A stretch of DNA of 64,000 nt from Bacteroidaceae bacterium HV4-6-C5C (lineage in GTDB: Bacteria > Bacteroidota > Bacteroidia > Bacteroidales > Bacteroidaceae), in the NCBI GenBank assembly GCA_007896885.1, contig VOIU01000005.1:124001-188000 (forward strand), in the 5' to 3' direction. Below are positions 28,586-38,460 of the stretch, piece by piece (position 1 is the first letter of the stretch; the number at the start of each line of letters is the position of its first letter). The notes under the pieces are model-generated. The model was given only the letters and a program-made list of their open reading frames with translations. It did no database searches and was not told the DNA's origin. Position numbers and translations under genes: made by a program.

Positions 28586-28609
28586 AGCAACGAATTGTTT
28601 TATGATGTA

Positions 28610-28645
28610 AAAGCGGGAGATTGAAAAAATCTCTCGCTTTTTATT
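28610..28645 (+). terminator. Terminator after the second HU-like gene
   Basis: An 11-13-base stem (aaagcgggagatt / aatctctcgcttt, one wobble) with an A-rich loop, followed by a T-rich run, 25 bases after the stop codon. Confidence 0.85.
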
Positions 28646-28731
28646 TTAAAAACATCTTCAGGCTGCGTGTGCTTATCTGGATTTTTATACTATTTTTGTG
28701 TTAGTCTGCTAAAAGTATTGCTTATAATATT

Positions 28732-31221
28732 ATGAAAAAATTCTTTATCACTTTTCTACTGGTTGTTGCTTGTGCGCCTGTTGCGGGAATTGCACAGACA
28801 GCTTTTACTGATGATTACAACGATCAGCTTTATTATACTTCGCCTGCGAGTCTTTGGGAAGAAACTTTACCCTTAGGTAACGGGAGATTGGGTATTATGC
28901 CCGATGGAGGGATTGATAAAGAACATATTGTTTTGAATGAGATTTCGTTATGGAGTGGTATAGAGACCGATTACGGCAATCCTGATGCTGCAGGGAGTCT
29001 TCCGGCAATCCGACAATTGCTCTTTGAAGGAAAGAATCGCGAAGCACAAGAGCTTATGTATAAGAGTTTTGTGCCGCGAAAACCAGAGCTTGGCGGGACG
29101 TATGGAAATTATCAATTACTAGGCAATCTGGATCTGGATTATTCTTACCCGACTATCCATAACGGTAAAAGCACTATTGAAGATGTCGAAAATTATCGAC
29201 GTTGGCTCGATTTTCGTCGTGCAATAGCCTATACTTCTTTTCGAAAAGATGGGGTGAACTTCCGGCGTGAATATTTCACTTCGCGGGATAAAGATGTTAT
29301 CGTGATCCATCTGCTGGCTGATCGTAACCAAGCGCTTAATTTCTCGGCTCGCATCAGTCGTCCCGAACGAGGTACTGTCTCATTGAAAGATAACACCTTG
29401 TTTCTTGATGGAGCATTGGATAGTGGAAAGCCCGGAAAAGACGGGATGAATTACCGTATTGCCCTACGAATGATAACACTGGGAGGTAAACAGCAAACAT
29501 CCGTAGCCAATGGAATGAGCGTGAAAAATGGTAGGGAAGCTTGGATCATCCTTTCTGCCACCACTTCGTATAAAGCTAGCGGGACTACTTTCGCGGGAGA
29601 GCGTTATGCGGTTGTTTGTGACAGTCTCCTCAATGCCGTGCTTCCGCATAAATACTCCGATAAAGCGGGTGCACTTGCCCAAATGAAGCTTTATAAACAA
29701 AGTCATTCCACCTTGTGCCGTTCGCTTTATGAGCGTGTGTCGCTGACTTTGCCTGCGAGTCCTGCGGATAGTCTGCCCACGGATCAACGTCTTACACGTT
29801 TCGCTACCCAAGACTCTCCATCCATGGCAGCGTTATATTACAATTATGGGCGATATCTATTGATTAGCAGTACTCGTCCCGGCAGTCTTCCACCCAATCT
29901 GCAAGGACTTTGGGCAAATGGAATACAAACGCCGTGGAATGGTGATTATCACACGAACATCAATATCCAAATGAATCATTGGCCTCTGGAGCAGGCTGGT
30001 CTCACAGAACTGTATCAACCTTTGATTTCGTTTGTAGAACGTTTGGTCCCATCCGGCGAGGAGACCTCCCGTACATTCTATGGAAAGGGTGCCAGAGGAT
30101 GGGTACAGCACATGATGACCAATGTCTGGAACTATACGGCCCCGGGGGAACATCCTTCATGGGGAGCCACAAATACCGGAGGCGCATGGCTTTGCGCTCA
30201 CCTTTGGGAGCATTATCAATATACTCGTGACATTGCTTATCTGAAGCAAATCTACCCCGTACTGAAAGGAGCTTCGGAGTTCTTCCATTCCACAATGGTG
30301 CGTGAACCCAAGCACGGTTGGCTGGTGACTGCTCCTTCTTCTTCCCCCGAAAATGCCTTCTATCTGAATGGAGATTCCATTCCTGTAAGTATCTGTATGG
30401 GGCCGACAATGGATATTGAATTGATAACCGAGCTATACACCAATGTAATGGAAGCCGCCAATATATTAGGCTGTGACGCCGATTACTCCGACTCATTGAA
30501 AGAGGCCCTTAAAAGTTTTCCTCCGCTACAAATAAGTGAGAAGGGATACTTGCAAGAGTGGCTTGAAGATTATAGAGAAGAAGATATACACCATCGACAT
30601 GTTTCCCATTTATATGGTTTACATCCGGGGAATCAGATATCTCCTGAAAAAACGCCTGCTTTGTCAGAAGCATGTAAGGTGACATTAAATCGTCGTGGAG
30701 ACGAAGGAACCGGATGGAGTCGCGCCTGGAAAATCAACTTTTGGGCACGTTTAGGTGACGGCGACCGTGCATGGAAACTTTTTAAAAGCCTGCTTCACCC
30801 AGCTATTAATCCGCTGACAAAGCAACACGGAAGTGGAACATTTCCCAATTTATTCTGTGCCCATCCACCTTTTCAGATTGATGGTAATTATGGTGGCGCG
30901 GCAGGGGTCGGTGAAATGCTGTTGCAAAGTCATGAAGGTTTTATTCATTTGCTTCCTGCTCTACCCACAAATTGGGATTCCGGAAGTTTTAGGGGGATGC
31001 ATGTCCGCGGAGGAGCAACGGTAGATTGTGAGTGGAAAAACGGAAAAGCGGTAAAAGCCGTTATCACTGCGTTAATACCGGGAGACTTTCGTCTGATGTT
31101 ACCTGCAGGAGCTGTTGAGGCTAAAATGCTGATTGAGGGTCGGACTTCGGTTATCAAAGATAAAGTCATCTCTTTCTCGTTGAGGCAAAAAGGAGATTCG
31201 GTTACCTTTAACTTTTTATAG
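28732..31221 (+). CDS. GH95 family alpha-L-fucosidase
   Basis: An 829-residue secreted protein with a signal peptide (1-22, ending GIAQT). It has the N-terminal beta domain ([15 protein letters not shown]), the (alpha/alpha)6 barrel with [10 protein letters not shown], and PSSSPENAF, whose Glu540 corresponds to the GH95 catalytic acid region. The length fits GH95 (inverting 1,2-alpha-L-fucosidase, sometimes alpha-L-galactosidase). It could remove fucose from xyloglucan side chains or host glycans. A -7 element (TATTTTTG, 28691-28698) suggests its own promoter. It is separated from the GH43-GH31-GH2-GH3 set by the accessory block. Confidence 0.92.
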   Translation: MKKFFITFLLVVACAPVAGIAQTAFTDDYNDQLYYTSPASLWEETLPLGNGRLGIMPDGGIDKEHIVLNEISLWSGIETDYGNPDAAGSLPAIRQLLFEGKNREAQELMYKSFVPRKPELGGTYGNYQLLGNLDLDYSYPTIHNGKSTIEDVENYRRWLDFRRAIAYTSFRKDGVNFRREYFTSRDKDVIVIHLLADRNQALNFSARISRPERGTVSLKDNTLFLDGALDSGKPGKDGMNYRIALRMITLGGKQQTSVANGMSVKNGREAWIILSATTSYKASGTTFAGERYAVVCDSLLNAVLPHKYSDKAGALAQMKLYKQSHSTLCRSLYERVSLTLPASPADSLPTDQRLTRFATQDSPSMAALYYNYGRYLLISSTRPGSLPPNLQGLWANGIQTPWNGDYHTNINIQMNHWPLEQAGLTELYQPLISFVERLVPSGEETSRTFYGKGARGWVQHMMTNVWNYTAPGEHPSWGATNTGGAWLCAHLWEHYQYTRDIAYLKQIYPVLKGASEFFHSTMVREPKHGWLVTAPSSSPENAFYLNGDSIPVSICMGPTMDIELITELYTNVMEAANILGCDADYSDSLKEALKSFPPLQISEKGYLQEWLEDYREEDIHHRHVSHLYGLHPGNQISPEKTPALSEACKVTLNRRGDEGTGWSRAWKINFWARLGDGDRAWKLFKSLLHPAINPLTKQHGSGTFPNLFCAHPPFQIDGNYGGAAGVGEMLLQSHEGFIHLLPALPTNWDSGSFRGMHVRGGATVDCEWKNGKAVKAVITALIPGDFRLMLPAGAVEAKMLIEGRTSVIKDKVISFSLRQKGDSVTFNFL

Positions 31222-31228
31222 CTGGATG

Positions 31229-32371
31229 TTATTCTTTCGATAATTTATCTAAGCAAGCTTCAAACTCTTTTCTATCCTTATCTTCAGTTATCGTTCCGAT
31301 CCATTTCCGGATGATTCTTCCGTCTTTATTGATGAGGATATAAGTAGGATAGCAAGAGATATCATACTTTTTAGTGAGGGGCATTGTACTATTTTGCTCC
31401 GCTTCATCCCAGATGTGATACCAGTCTGCTGTACCGTTCTTTTCGATGCCTTTCTTCCAATCTTTTTCTGAATGATCTTTTGAGATTGCAATTGCAATCA
31501 GACCTTTGTTCTTATATTTGTTGTAACACGATTTGATATAGGGAGTATTGGATACGCATGGACTACACCACGAAGCTCCAAAATCGAGAAGAACATAGTT
31601 TTTCTTTCGAAAATCAGATAGGTGAATTGCTACATTCTTTTTATTCATTAGCTCAAAGTCAGGGGCTCTCTTCCCAATCTCCGATTCTTTTTTATGTTCG
31701 ATCATTTGAGCAACAAGCTTGGCTGTAGGCACTTCTTTTTGCTCTGGCGTATATGCTTCATAAAGGTTTTGGGCTTCTTGAAGTGAGAGCCAATCTGGTG
31801 AGAAAAAGGATAGATATTTGAGAATCATAAAAGATCTCGGATTAACTCTTGCAAAATCGACAAATGTGCGTTGACGTTGCAAGTTAAGAGAATCCAGTGT
31901 TTGAAGTAAGATTGATCTTTCATGGGAAAGTGAATCCAGCGCTTCAATTTTGTCTCTTAAAAGATTGTTGGGCTTACTTAAACGGTTAAACTCATAATTA
32001 ATGAACCGACTTTCATTATCTGTTAGAGAACCTGTTAAAGAATATTTCTCCAAGTTATGAGGGGAGAAATATATTTTCATAGGTGTTGCTTCAAGAAATA
32101 ATGGGAGCTCAGCATCGTTAATGCGCAAACTTCCACTGACAGGTTCATTTATAGTTCCTTGGAAATGAAATGTTCCATTAACGATAGCTGTAGTGTCCGA
32201 ATGTACATCAAACTTGTCGTTTACAATATAGTAGTAGGATAGTATTATTGTTCCGCTCTCAATACTGTCAACTTTTCCATCCAACTGGAAATCTCCAACC
32301 CAGTTCTGCGCAAATGATACTGTAGAATACATTATCATACAAATAACGTAAAGTTTTTTGGGATGTCTCAT
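31229..32371 (-). CDS. TlpA-like thioredoxin-fold protein with DUF4369 domain
   Basis: A 380-residue periplasmic protein with a signal peptide (ending VSFAQN). The N-terminal half (about 25-125) resembles DUF4369, common in Bacteroides. The C-terminal half (about 235-380) is a TlpA/AhpC-type thioredoxin with the redox pair in GASWCSPCVSN. It probably reduces disulfides or takes part in cytochrome maturation or redox sensing outside the cytoplasm. It is convergent with the GH95 gene (7-base gap) and transcribed alone. Confidence 0.9.
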   Translation of the reverse strand: MRHPKKLYVICMIMYSTVSFAQNWVGDFQLDGKVDSIESGTIILSYYYIVNDKFDVHSDTTAIVNGTFHFQGTINEPVSGSLRINDAELPLFLEATPMKIYFSPHNLEKYSLTGSLTDNESRFINYEFNRLSKPNNLLRDKIEALDSLSHERSILLQTLDSLNLQRQRTFVDFARVNPRSFMILKYLSFFSPDWLSLQEAQNLYEAYTPEQKEVPTAKLVAQMIEHKKESEIGKRAPDFELMNKKNVAIHLSDFRKKNYVLLDFGASWCSPCVSNTPYIKSCYNKYKNKGLIAIAISKDHSEKDWKKGIEKNGTADWYHIWDEAEQNSTMPLTKKYDISCYPTYILINKDGRIIRKWIGTITEDKDRKEFEACLDKLSKE

Positions 32372-32614
32372 GTTTATTAGCCTCCTCTTTTTAAATTTAT
32401 AAAAGTAAAGAAGTGATCGATTTTAGATTAAAGCTTTGGTAAATATTCATGATGTATAATTGATTGCAATGTATAGAAATATTTTCATAATAGAGTACTT
32501 TAGTAGGAAAATCTTGAAAGAATGCTAGAAGATAGGTCAACCTAAACAAGGGTAAGACAATATTAATGTGAAGAGATTTGGCTATCTTTGCGGGCTATTT
32601 AATCTGTGGAAGCT

Positions 32615-33247
32615 ATGAATTGTATCGCGCTTGCTTTGAAACGACCCTTCGTCTGGTTGTCCCGTTTTCGCCATCGTTGTGGATATGGGGTGCACTCTCC
32701 CTTTGCTTTTAACCTGATTACCCAGGTCATTTACGAGGAGCATCATTATTATTCTTACGAAGAGCTCATTGAAAAGCAGAAGGAATTGGCATTACAGAAA
32801 AATAGATCTTGGAGTTCAGAATCTACAAAAGTAAAGCGGTTGTTATTCCGGTTGGTGAATTATGCCCAACCATCTGTTATCATTGATGCCGGTACTGTTG
32901 CAGCATCTTCGCTTTATCTGAAAGCAGCGAAACCATCTGCTGACTATACTGCAGCATCGGAACTTTCCGAATTGTTTCTTGAGAAAGGGACTTCCGTCGA
33001 TTTCCTTTATTTGCATGATTATCGCCATCCGGATTTTGTAGAAGGCGTATTCGATCTTTGTGCTTCACGCGTCAATATCAAATCAATGTTTGTAGTGGAG
33101 GGCATTCACTATTCAAAGAGGATGAGGAGGCTTTGGAAACGTATGTGTCAGGATGAGCGAACTGGTATTTCGTTCGACTTATATGATCTTGGTATTTTGT
33201 TTTTTGATAAAACTAAAATAAAACAAGCTTATATTGTCAACTTCTGA
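32615..33247 (+). CDS. SAM-dependent methyltransferase-like protein of Bacteroidetes
   Basis: About 210 residues. The start GTG at 32606 is possible, but ATG at 32615 (MNCIALALKRP) is preferred. The N-terminal signature YGVHSPFAFNLI and the following Rossmann-like SVIIDAGTVAASSLYL resemble a Bacteroidetes group annotated as class I methyltransferases or O-methyltransferase-like. The glycine-rich SAM loop is weak (DAGTVAA instead of a typical ExGxGxG), so activity is uncertain. A -7 element TATCTTTG (32583-32590) lies just upstream. It precedes the PduO gene by 61 bases. Confidence 0.6.
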   Translation: MNCIALALKRPFVWLSRFRHRCGYGVHSPFAFNLITQVIYEEHHYYSYEELIEKQKELALQKNRSWSSESTKVKRLLFRLVNYAQPSVIIDAGTVAASSLYLKAAKPSADYTAASELSELFLEKGTSVDFLYLHDYRHPDFVEGVFDLCASRVNIKSMFVVEGIHYSKRMRRLWKRMCQDERTGISFDLYDLGILFFDKTKIKQAYIVNF

Positions 33248-33308
33248 CCTGTTTTTTGTGTTTCTGTTCTATATTCAGTATTAATCGACAAATTTTAATC
33301 AAAAACAC

Positions 33309-33878
33309 ATGGTTATGAGAAAGAGCCTTGTATATACAAAAACGGGAGATAAAGGTACTACTTCATTGGTGGGCGGTACGAGAGTTCCCAAAACGCATGT
33401 CCGGCTTGAAGCCTACGGTACTGTGGATGAGCTTAATTCCAATTTGGGATTGTTGCTGACTTATCTTCCCGAGGGAGAAGAGAAAATTTTTCTGCAAGGA
33501 ATACAGCATCGTTTGTTTCGTGTAGGCTCATATCTGGCGACTGATCGCGAAAAAATGGAACCCCGTCCTGCAAGTATTCTTTCACTTGACGACGTGGAAT
33601 GTGTGGAAAAAGAAATTGATAGAATGGAAAATGAACTCGAGCCTTTAAGAGCTTTCATCCTTCCGGGGGGAAGTCGTGCTGCAGCCGTTGCTCATATCTG
33701 TAGGACGGTTTGCAGGCGTGCGGAACGTCGGATTCTTGTCTTGGCAGAGCAGGCTGAAATAGCCTCAGAATTATTGGCTTATGTCAACCGTTTGTCAGAC
33801 TATTTGTTTGTCTTGTCTAGGAAAATTAACCATGATGAGAAAAAAGATGAAATATTTTGGAATAATAGTTGCAAGTGA
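33309..33878 (+). CDS. Cob(I)yrinic acid a,c-diamide adenosyltransferase, PduO type
   Basis: A 189-residue PduO-family ATP:cob(I)alamin adenosyltransferase. The ATP-binding motif [15 protein letters not shown] is near the N-terminus, and the family's trimer-forming helix with [21 protein letters not shown] is at about 117-140. It makes adenosylcobalamin for B12-dependent enzymes such as methylmalonyl-CoA mutase in propionate formation. Met at the third codon is an alternative start. No cobalamin riboswitch is visible in the 61-base gap upstream. Confidence 0.92.
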   Translation: MVMRKSLVYTKTGDKGTTSLVGGTRVPKTHVRLEAYGTVDELNSNLGLLLTYLPEGEEKIFLQGIQHRLFRVGSYLATDREKMEPRPASILSLDDVECVEKEIDRMENELEPLRAFILPGGSRAAAVAHICRTVCRRAERRILVLAEQAEIASELLAYVNRLSDYLFVLSRKINHDEKKDEIFWNNSCK

Positions 33879-33953
33879 CGTTTTTTGTTATACTTTTGCC
33901 GAAAAATTAGAAAGTTGTATTTAATTATTCACAATTTTAATACTTGATTTACT

Positions 33954-34175
33954 ATGTATTGGACATTGGAATTGGCTTCTAAGCTTGAAGATGCGCCTTG
34001 GCCGGCTACCAAGGATGAACTTATTGATTATGCCATGCGTTCGGGTGCTCCGCTTGAAGTGATTGAAAATTTACAGGAAATGGAAGATGAAGGCGAGATT
34101 TATGAAAGTATCGAAGATATTTGGCCCGATTATCCAAGCAAAGAGGATTTCTTCTTCAACGAGGAGGAGTATTGA
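33954..34175 (+). CDS. DUF2795 domain small acidic protein
   Basis: A 73-residue acidic protein (MYWTLELASKLEDAPWPATK...) matching DUF2795 as known in Bacteroidetes. Its segment PATKDELIDYAMRSGAPLEV is the recognisable core. No function is established. It lies 75 bases after the PduO gene and before a hairpin, so it may be co-transcribed with PduO. Confidence 0.8.
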   Translation: MYWTLELASKLEDAPWPATKDELIDYAMRSGAPLEVIENLQEMEDEGEIYESIEDIWPDYPSKEDFFFNEEEY

Positions 34176-34186
34176 TACGCTTTTTA

Positions 34187-34213
34187 ACCCTGCCGTTGCA
34201 ACGGTCGGTTTTA
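34187..34213 (+). terminator. Hairpin after the DUF2795 gene
   Basis: The core ccgttgcaacgg is self-complementary and flanked by further paired bases (aacc / ggtt), with a T-run after it. A second weaker hairpin (34224-34268, gaggtagtct with agattgcctc) follows before the helicase gene. Confidence 0.6.
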
Positions 34214-34302
34214 ATTTATAATGAGGTAGTCTGAAGACCTGAATGCTATGGGTTGGAAGATTGCCTCTTCTTTTTCTTTTTATGTATTAAGAATATTATA
34301 AA

Positions 34303-36714
34303 ATGTCGCATCTTCTACCTGAAATTAAAAAAACTATCCTGCCTGAGGAGGAAAGAGCAAGCGTGCGTGAGTTATTGAGGAGTGTTTATGGTTATGAACA
34401 GTTTCGCGAACTGGAAGTGTATGCCGACCTTTTCAAAGGGAAAGAAACTATCCGGATCTCTCAGGGGCAGCTCATAGAGAGTGTGATACAATCGGCTGAA
34501 TCGGCGAAAGAAGTAGGTGCGGACTATGATAATATTTTGCTGACCGCTCCTACAGGTGCGGGAAAATCATTGCTGTTTCAGTTGCCTGCTATCTATCTAG
34601 GGCATGAATATGGCTTGCTGACTATTGTGGTTTCTCCTTTGAAGGCTTTGATTCTTGATCAGGTGGAGAGCCTGCAGGACATAGGCTATGAGCGAGTGGC
34701 TTATGCTTCATCCGATTTATCTCCGGAACAGAAACAAGAGGTGTACCGGCGGGTGCGCGATGGGGAAGTTGATCTTTTCTATTTATCTCCTGAATTGTTG
34801 TTATCTTATGACGTAAAACGTTTCATTGGGGAACGACGCCTCGGTTTAGTAGTTGTGGATGAGGCTCATACTGTGACCACTTGGGGTAAAGAGTTTCGTG
34901 TGGATTATTGGTTCTTGGGCAGGTATCTTAAGAATATAAAGGGTAGTTTGGGGTATTCATTCCCGATTTTTGCCCTTACAGCTACTGCAATATGGCATCC
35001 CAATGGTAGTGATGATATGGTTTTTGAAACGATACGCTCTTTACAGATGAGTCCCTGTGCGCTTCATGTCGGCATCGTAAAACGAAAAAATATAGGATTT
35101 GACATTTGTCCGCTTCTAGTTGAAGAAGGGGAAACTTACGATAAAGCTAAACAGCACGTGATAGCTGAACGAGTGGAAGGTTTTCTGGACGGGCATAAGA
35201 CGATTCTGTATTATCCGTTTGCCGGTGGAATTGATATGAAACTAAAGACGTGGGTCAGGTCTGCTGACTGGCATTGGGTTTCATCGTACTATGGAAAGAA
35301 AGACAAGGAAGCTAAAGCGGCTATCATAAGTGAGTTTGCCGAAGGAAGCAAGAAAATGATCGTAGCTACCAAAGCTTTTGGTATGGGAGTGGATATCAGT
35401 GATATCGATCGTATTTACCATGTAGCTCCTCCAAGCACATTTGTCGATTATATTCAGGAAATAGGTCGTGCTGCCCGTGATGCCGAAATTCATGGTGTTG
35501 CCGCAACTGATTTTCATGAGCGTGACTTCTATTATATGAAACGTTTGCACATGGTAGGCAGTATAGCTCAGGAGCAATTGAGTCTTATACTGAAGAAGCT
35601 GATGGAAGTCTACCGAATGAAAGGGGAGAAAAAGGAGATGTTGATTTCTTTGTCTGACTTTGAATTTGTGGTGAAGCTTCCTCGTTTAAAGAATAAATTG
35701 GAATATGAAGCTGAGCTTGGTCAGCTGATTAAAACGGCGTTGCTATGGTTGGAGGATGATTTGAATAAGCGCTTCGATTGTAGTATGCTGTCGGTATCAC
35801 CACAAAATCTCTTAAATGAGGGATATATTCAAGATAAGACAGGTGATTTATTTGTGAAACAATATGCTTCCTATCTGACTAAAGTGGAAGATACGGACGA
35901 TGTATATCAGGCTTCTTTGGATAAGCTGTGGGAAGAATGCTTCCCGGAACTGGGTTATAGGGAATTTAAACAGAAACTTTCAAAAGGAACCTTAGTCGAA
36001 GGTGCAAAGGCGGTTTCGGTAGGCAAGCATGAGGTCTTACTGAAAGAGGATGCCACAGTTATCCGACAACGGATGGATGATTTGTTTGGTAGTCTTAAGC
36101 AATTGTTTTTTGATAAACTCTATAAATCAAAAGGGCGTTTTGACGAAGAAGAGCTGCGTTCGGTGTTTGCTGCACATGATATGGACGTGCCTTCCGCCAA
36201 ACGTTTTATTGGTGCCTTACTCGAGTCCCGTACGGAAGAAGGGCGGAGTGTGAGTTACATTAGCAGTGTGAAGAAAAAAGAAGAGAATAGTTTGTCTTTT
36301 ACAGTAACCAAAGGTTTTGACTTGTTGCTTTCGCGTTATCAGAAGTTGTTCTCCCAACGGATTGTGGGTAATAAAGGGGAACGTTTACTATTCTATTGCA
36401 CTCCTTTCTCCGATCTGAATATGCTGCTTAATCTGCTCTCCATGCTGAATAGTCTGTCTTTCAGTGTAGAAGGAGGTGGAACTCCTTGTGTGGAAGTGCA
36501 TATTGATAATCCGGAACGTTTGCAGCAGGTAGTGGACTCCAACGAGTACCGCAGCCTTATTTTGGATGAAAACGAACGGATTTTTCAGGAACAGATCGAG
36601 CTGTTTACTTTGTTTTTCGGGAGTAAAATGGATGATGATCAACGTTGGAACTTAGTAGAAGATTACTTTACAGGTATGGGGGTACAGGAGTTGAAGAGTA
36701 AATATGTACTTTAA
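34303..36714 (+). CDS. RecQ-like superfamily 2 ATP-dependent DNA helicase
   Basis: An 803-residue helicase. Motif I is LLTAPTGAGKSLLFQ (about 79-93), motif II VVVDEAHTVTTWG and motif III FALTATA. In the second helicase domain, GMGVDISDIDRIYHVAPPST and EIGRAARD are RecQ-like. The C-terminal half does not clearly show the zinc-binding RQC or HRDC modules of classical RecQ, so it is a lineage-specific relative. It would unwind DNA with 3'-5' polarity in repair, or possibly in mobile-element control. Stands alone on the plus strand. Confidence 0.85.
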   Translation: MSHLLPEIKKTILPEEERASVRELLRSVYGYEQFRELEVYADLFKGKETIRISQGQLIESVIQSAESAKEVGADYDNILLTAPTGAGKSLLFQLPAIYLGHEYGLLTIVVSPLKALILDQVESLQDIGYERVAYASSDLSPEQKQEVYRRVRDGEVDLFYLSPELLLSYDVKRFIGERRLGLVVVDEAHTVTTWGKEFRVDYWFLGRYLKNIKGSLGYSFPIFALTATAIWHPNGSDDMVFETIRSLQMSPCALHVGIVKRKNIGFDICPLLVEEGETYDKAKQHVIAERVEGFLDGHKTILYYPFAGGIDMKLKTWVRSADWHWVSSYYGKKDKEAKAAIISEFAEGSKKMIVATKAFGMGVDISDIDRIYHVAPPSTFVDYIQEIGRAARDAEIHGVAATDFHERDFYYMKRLHMVGSIAQEQLSLILKKLMEVYRMKGEKKEMLISLSDFEFVVKLPRLKNKLEYEAELGQLIKTALLWLEDDLNKRFDCSMLSVSPQNLLNEGYIQDKTGDLFVKQYASYLTKVEDTDDVYQASLDKLWEECFPELGYREFKQKLSKGTLVEGAKAVSVGKHEVLLKEDATVIRQRMDDLFGSLKQLFFDKLYKSKGRFDEEELRSVFAAHDMDVPSAKRFIGALLESRTEEGRSVSYISSVKKKEENSLSFTVTKGFDLLLSRYQKLFSQRIVGNKGERLLFYCTPFSDLNMLLNLLSMLNSLSFSVEGGGTPCVEVHIDNPERLQQVVDSNEYRSLILDENERIFQEQIELFTLFFGSKMDDDQRWNLVEDYFTGMGVQELKSKYVL

Positions 36715-36745
36715 AATCATTTAACCCAAGTTGGTATTAGTATTA

Positions 36746-36776
36746 TTGCATTATTTGGAAATTAATCATATATTTG
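36746..36776 (+). promoter_or_regulatory. Bacteroides promoter for the Lys/Cys-rich peptide gene
   Basis: TTG (36746-36748) and TATATTTG (36769-36776), separated by 20 bases, match the consensus and give a leader of about 75 bases. Confidence 0.55.
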
Positions 36777-36856
36777 TTTTGAACTAATTGCTCTTAGGAG
36801 GTTGTTACTCTTAACGAGTTTTTTGATTGATAATACTAATTTAAAAAAGGATTCTT

Positions 36857-37111
36857 ATGAAGAAGTTTATGGTATGTGCGGCTTTTGCTTTTGCAATGGT
36901 TGCTTTCGGTACAGTGAATGCTCAGAATGCTGCTAAAGATTCTAAGGCTAAGACAGAACAGTGCTGCAAAAAAGGCGGCGATAAGAAGTGCTGTGATAAG
37001 GCTAAAGCCGGTGATAAAAAGAGTTGTGACAAGAAAGCCGATGACAAGAAATGTTGTGATAAGAAGGCTGATGTGAAAGCTACTTCAAAGAAGGCTGCTG
37101 ATAAGAAATAA
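36857..37111 (+). CDS. Small exported Lys/Cys-repeat peptide
   Basis: An 84-residue protein: signal peptide (1-22, ending VNAQN), then a highly basic mature part with Cys pairs set at regular spacing (EQCCKKGGDKKCCDKAKAG, KKSCDKKADDKKCCDKKAD). Repeated DKKCCDKKAD-like units suggest internal duplication. The cysteines could bind metal or form disulfides in the periplasm; the excess lysine might bind DNA, lipid or glycan. It resembles no family I can name. It has its own promoter and a weak terminator afterwards. Confidence 0.75.
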   Translation: MKKFMVCAAFAFAMVAFGTVNAQNAAKDSKAKTEQCCKKGGDKKCCDKAKAGDKKSCDKKADDKKCCDKKADVKATSKKAADKK

Positions 37112-37235
37112 TTGGCAAGATTAATATGGTTATTGAAGAGAGGAATGTCTTGTACGTTTCTCTTTTTTTTATCTGTGTTCCTGCTATTGCTTCTTTATAT
37201 TGAGATAATGATTTCTGTTTTATACTATTTGAATA

Positions 37236-37784
37236 ATGAGCTATTGTACTTATATTCCCAATATGACAGAACCTAGTAAGAGTCTGCATAAAAAATATCA
37301 TGATTTTCATTATGGTTTTCCCATTCATGATGACAATGAATTGTTTGGACGTTTGATTCTCGAAATTAACCAAGCTGGTTTAAGTTGGGAAACTATTCTA
37401 AAAAAAGAGGATGGTTTTCGCCGGGCTTATGATAATTTCAATATCCAAAAGATTGCTGCTTATACAGAGGTTGATCGGGAGCGGTTGTTGAATGACCCAG
37501 GAATTATACGCAATAAACTTAAAATAAATGCTGCAATTGAGAATGCTAAAGCTCTTCTTCTGTTGCAAGAAGAGTATGGTAGTTTTGAAAAATGGTTGGA
37601 GCACCATCATCCTAAGACAAGAGATGAGTGGATGAAAATCTTTAAAAAGACGTTTAAGTTTACAGGTGGGGAGATTGTCAATGAATTCTTGATGAGTATC
37701 GGTTACCTTAAAGGTGCTCATGACGAAGACTGCCCCGTTCATCAACAGATATTGAGGCTTAACCCGATGTGGATGAAAAAATAA
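37236..37784 (+). CDS. tag: DNA-3-methyladenine glycosylase I
   Basis: A 182-residue base-excision repair glycosylase. The family core is visible: YHDFHYGFPIHDDNELFGRL, then NQAGLSWETILKKEDGFRRA, which matches the Tag segment LSWxTxLKKRE. Near the C-terminus GYLKGAHDEDCPVHQ parallels the zinc-binding end of E. coli Tag, and Cys4 near the start could be another ligand. It removes 3-methyladenine from alkylated DNA. It is a single-gene unit. Confidence 0.9.
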   Translation: MSYCTYIPNMTEPSKSLHKKYHDFHYGFPIHDDNELFGRLILEINQAGLSWETILKKEDGFRRAYDNFNIQKIAAYTEVDRERLLNDPGIIRNKLKINAAIENAKALLLLQEEYGSFEKWLEHHHPKTRDEWMKIFKKTFKFTGGEIVNEFLMSIGYLKGAHDEDCPVHQQILRLNPMWMKK

Positions 37785-38172
37785 ATGTAAGGTGGCTTTT
37801 ATTTGCGATTCTTATTTGATGTAAATAAAAGAGAAATAATGCCGGTTCCTTCCATGCAAGAGAACCTTGATTCTCAATATTAGTATATATGTTTTATATT
37901 GATAATATTGTTTGATGTATGCTGTATTATTTGTTGTCTCAGTTTATCTGTGTTTTAATTTGGATATTTTATTTATATAATTGTATATTAATATATTGTG
38001 TATGAAATGGTGTTGTGATAATATATTTTATGGTAAATATTGATTTATAAAACAAATAAGAAAATTAATTGTTTTATAAAAGACATGCATATGCATGATG
38101 ATTTGTAGCGTACGTTTTGATAACCGTTTTGTGGTGTTTTTATATATAATGTTTAATTTAAAATTTTAAATT
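37785..38172. other. AT-rich gap with nested inverted repeats upstream of the cystatin-like gene
   Basis: About 390 bases without a gene. Two elements stand out: ttataaaac at 38045-38053 matched by gttttataa at 38071-38079, with a small palindrome (aattaatt) between; and a perfect 14-base palindrome catgcatatgcatg at 38084-38097. They could be operator sites or a structured leader for the following small gene. No consensus -7 was found close by. Confidence 0.55.
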
Positions 38173-38460
38173 ATGGAAAACGCATTTGTTGAAGGTGGTT
38201 ATACCGCTTTCGGGTTATTGAATTCGGATGAAAAACATCTGTTCGAAAAAGTTTTAGCACCTCTTGTAGGAGCTAAACATGTTCCTTTGGCAGTGGCTAC
38301 TCAGATTGTAAATGGTACCAATTATGCTTTTTTCTGTGAATCCAAAGTTGTAAGACCGGATGCCGTTGCTTATAACACATTGGTTATTATCCATCAGCCT
38401 TTACCAAACGTAAATGAGCCTCCTACACTTGTGGAAATTAAAAGAGTGAAGATTATCTAA
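38173..38460 (+). CDS. Small protein resembling cystatins/stefins (putative cysteine protease inhibitor)
   Basis: A 95-residue protein with no signal peptide. Three landmarks of type 1 cystatins (stefins) occur in order: a Gly-Gly near the N-terminus (EGGYTAFG), the QxVxG loop as QIVNGTNY (stefins have QVVAGTNY), and a second hairpin loop HQPLPNVNEPPTL that parallels stefin QSLPHENKPLTL. Length (about 95-100 residues) also fits. Stefins inhibit papain-like cysteine proteases. If active here, targets could be the bacterium's own C10/C1 proteases or host ones; lack of export signal favours an intracellular or leaked role. Homology is by eye only. Confidence 0.6.
   Translation: MENAFVEGGYTAFGLLNSDEKHLFEKVLAPLVGAKHVPLAVATQIVNGTNYAFFCESKVVRPDAVAYNTLVIIHQPLPNVNEPPTLVEIKRVKII

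Noticed and set aside
36940..37111. Repeated DKKCCDKK units as a CRISPR array
   Set aside because: The repeats are in frame within a coding sequence and lack uniform spacers.
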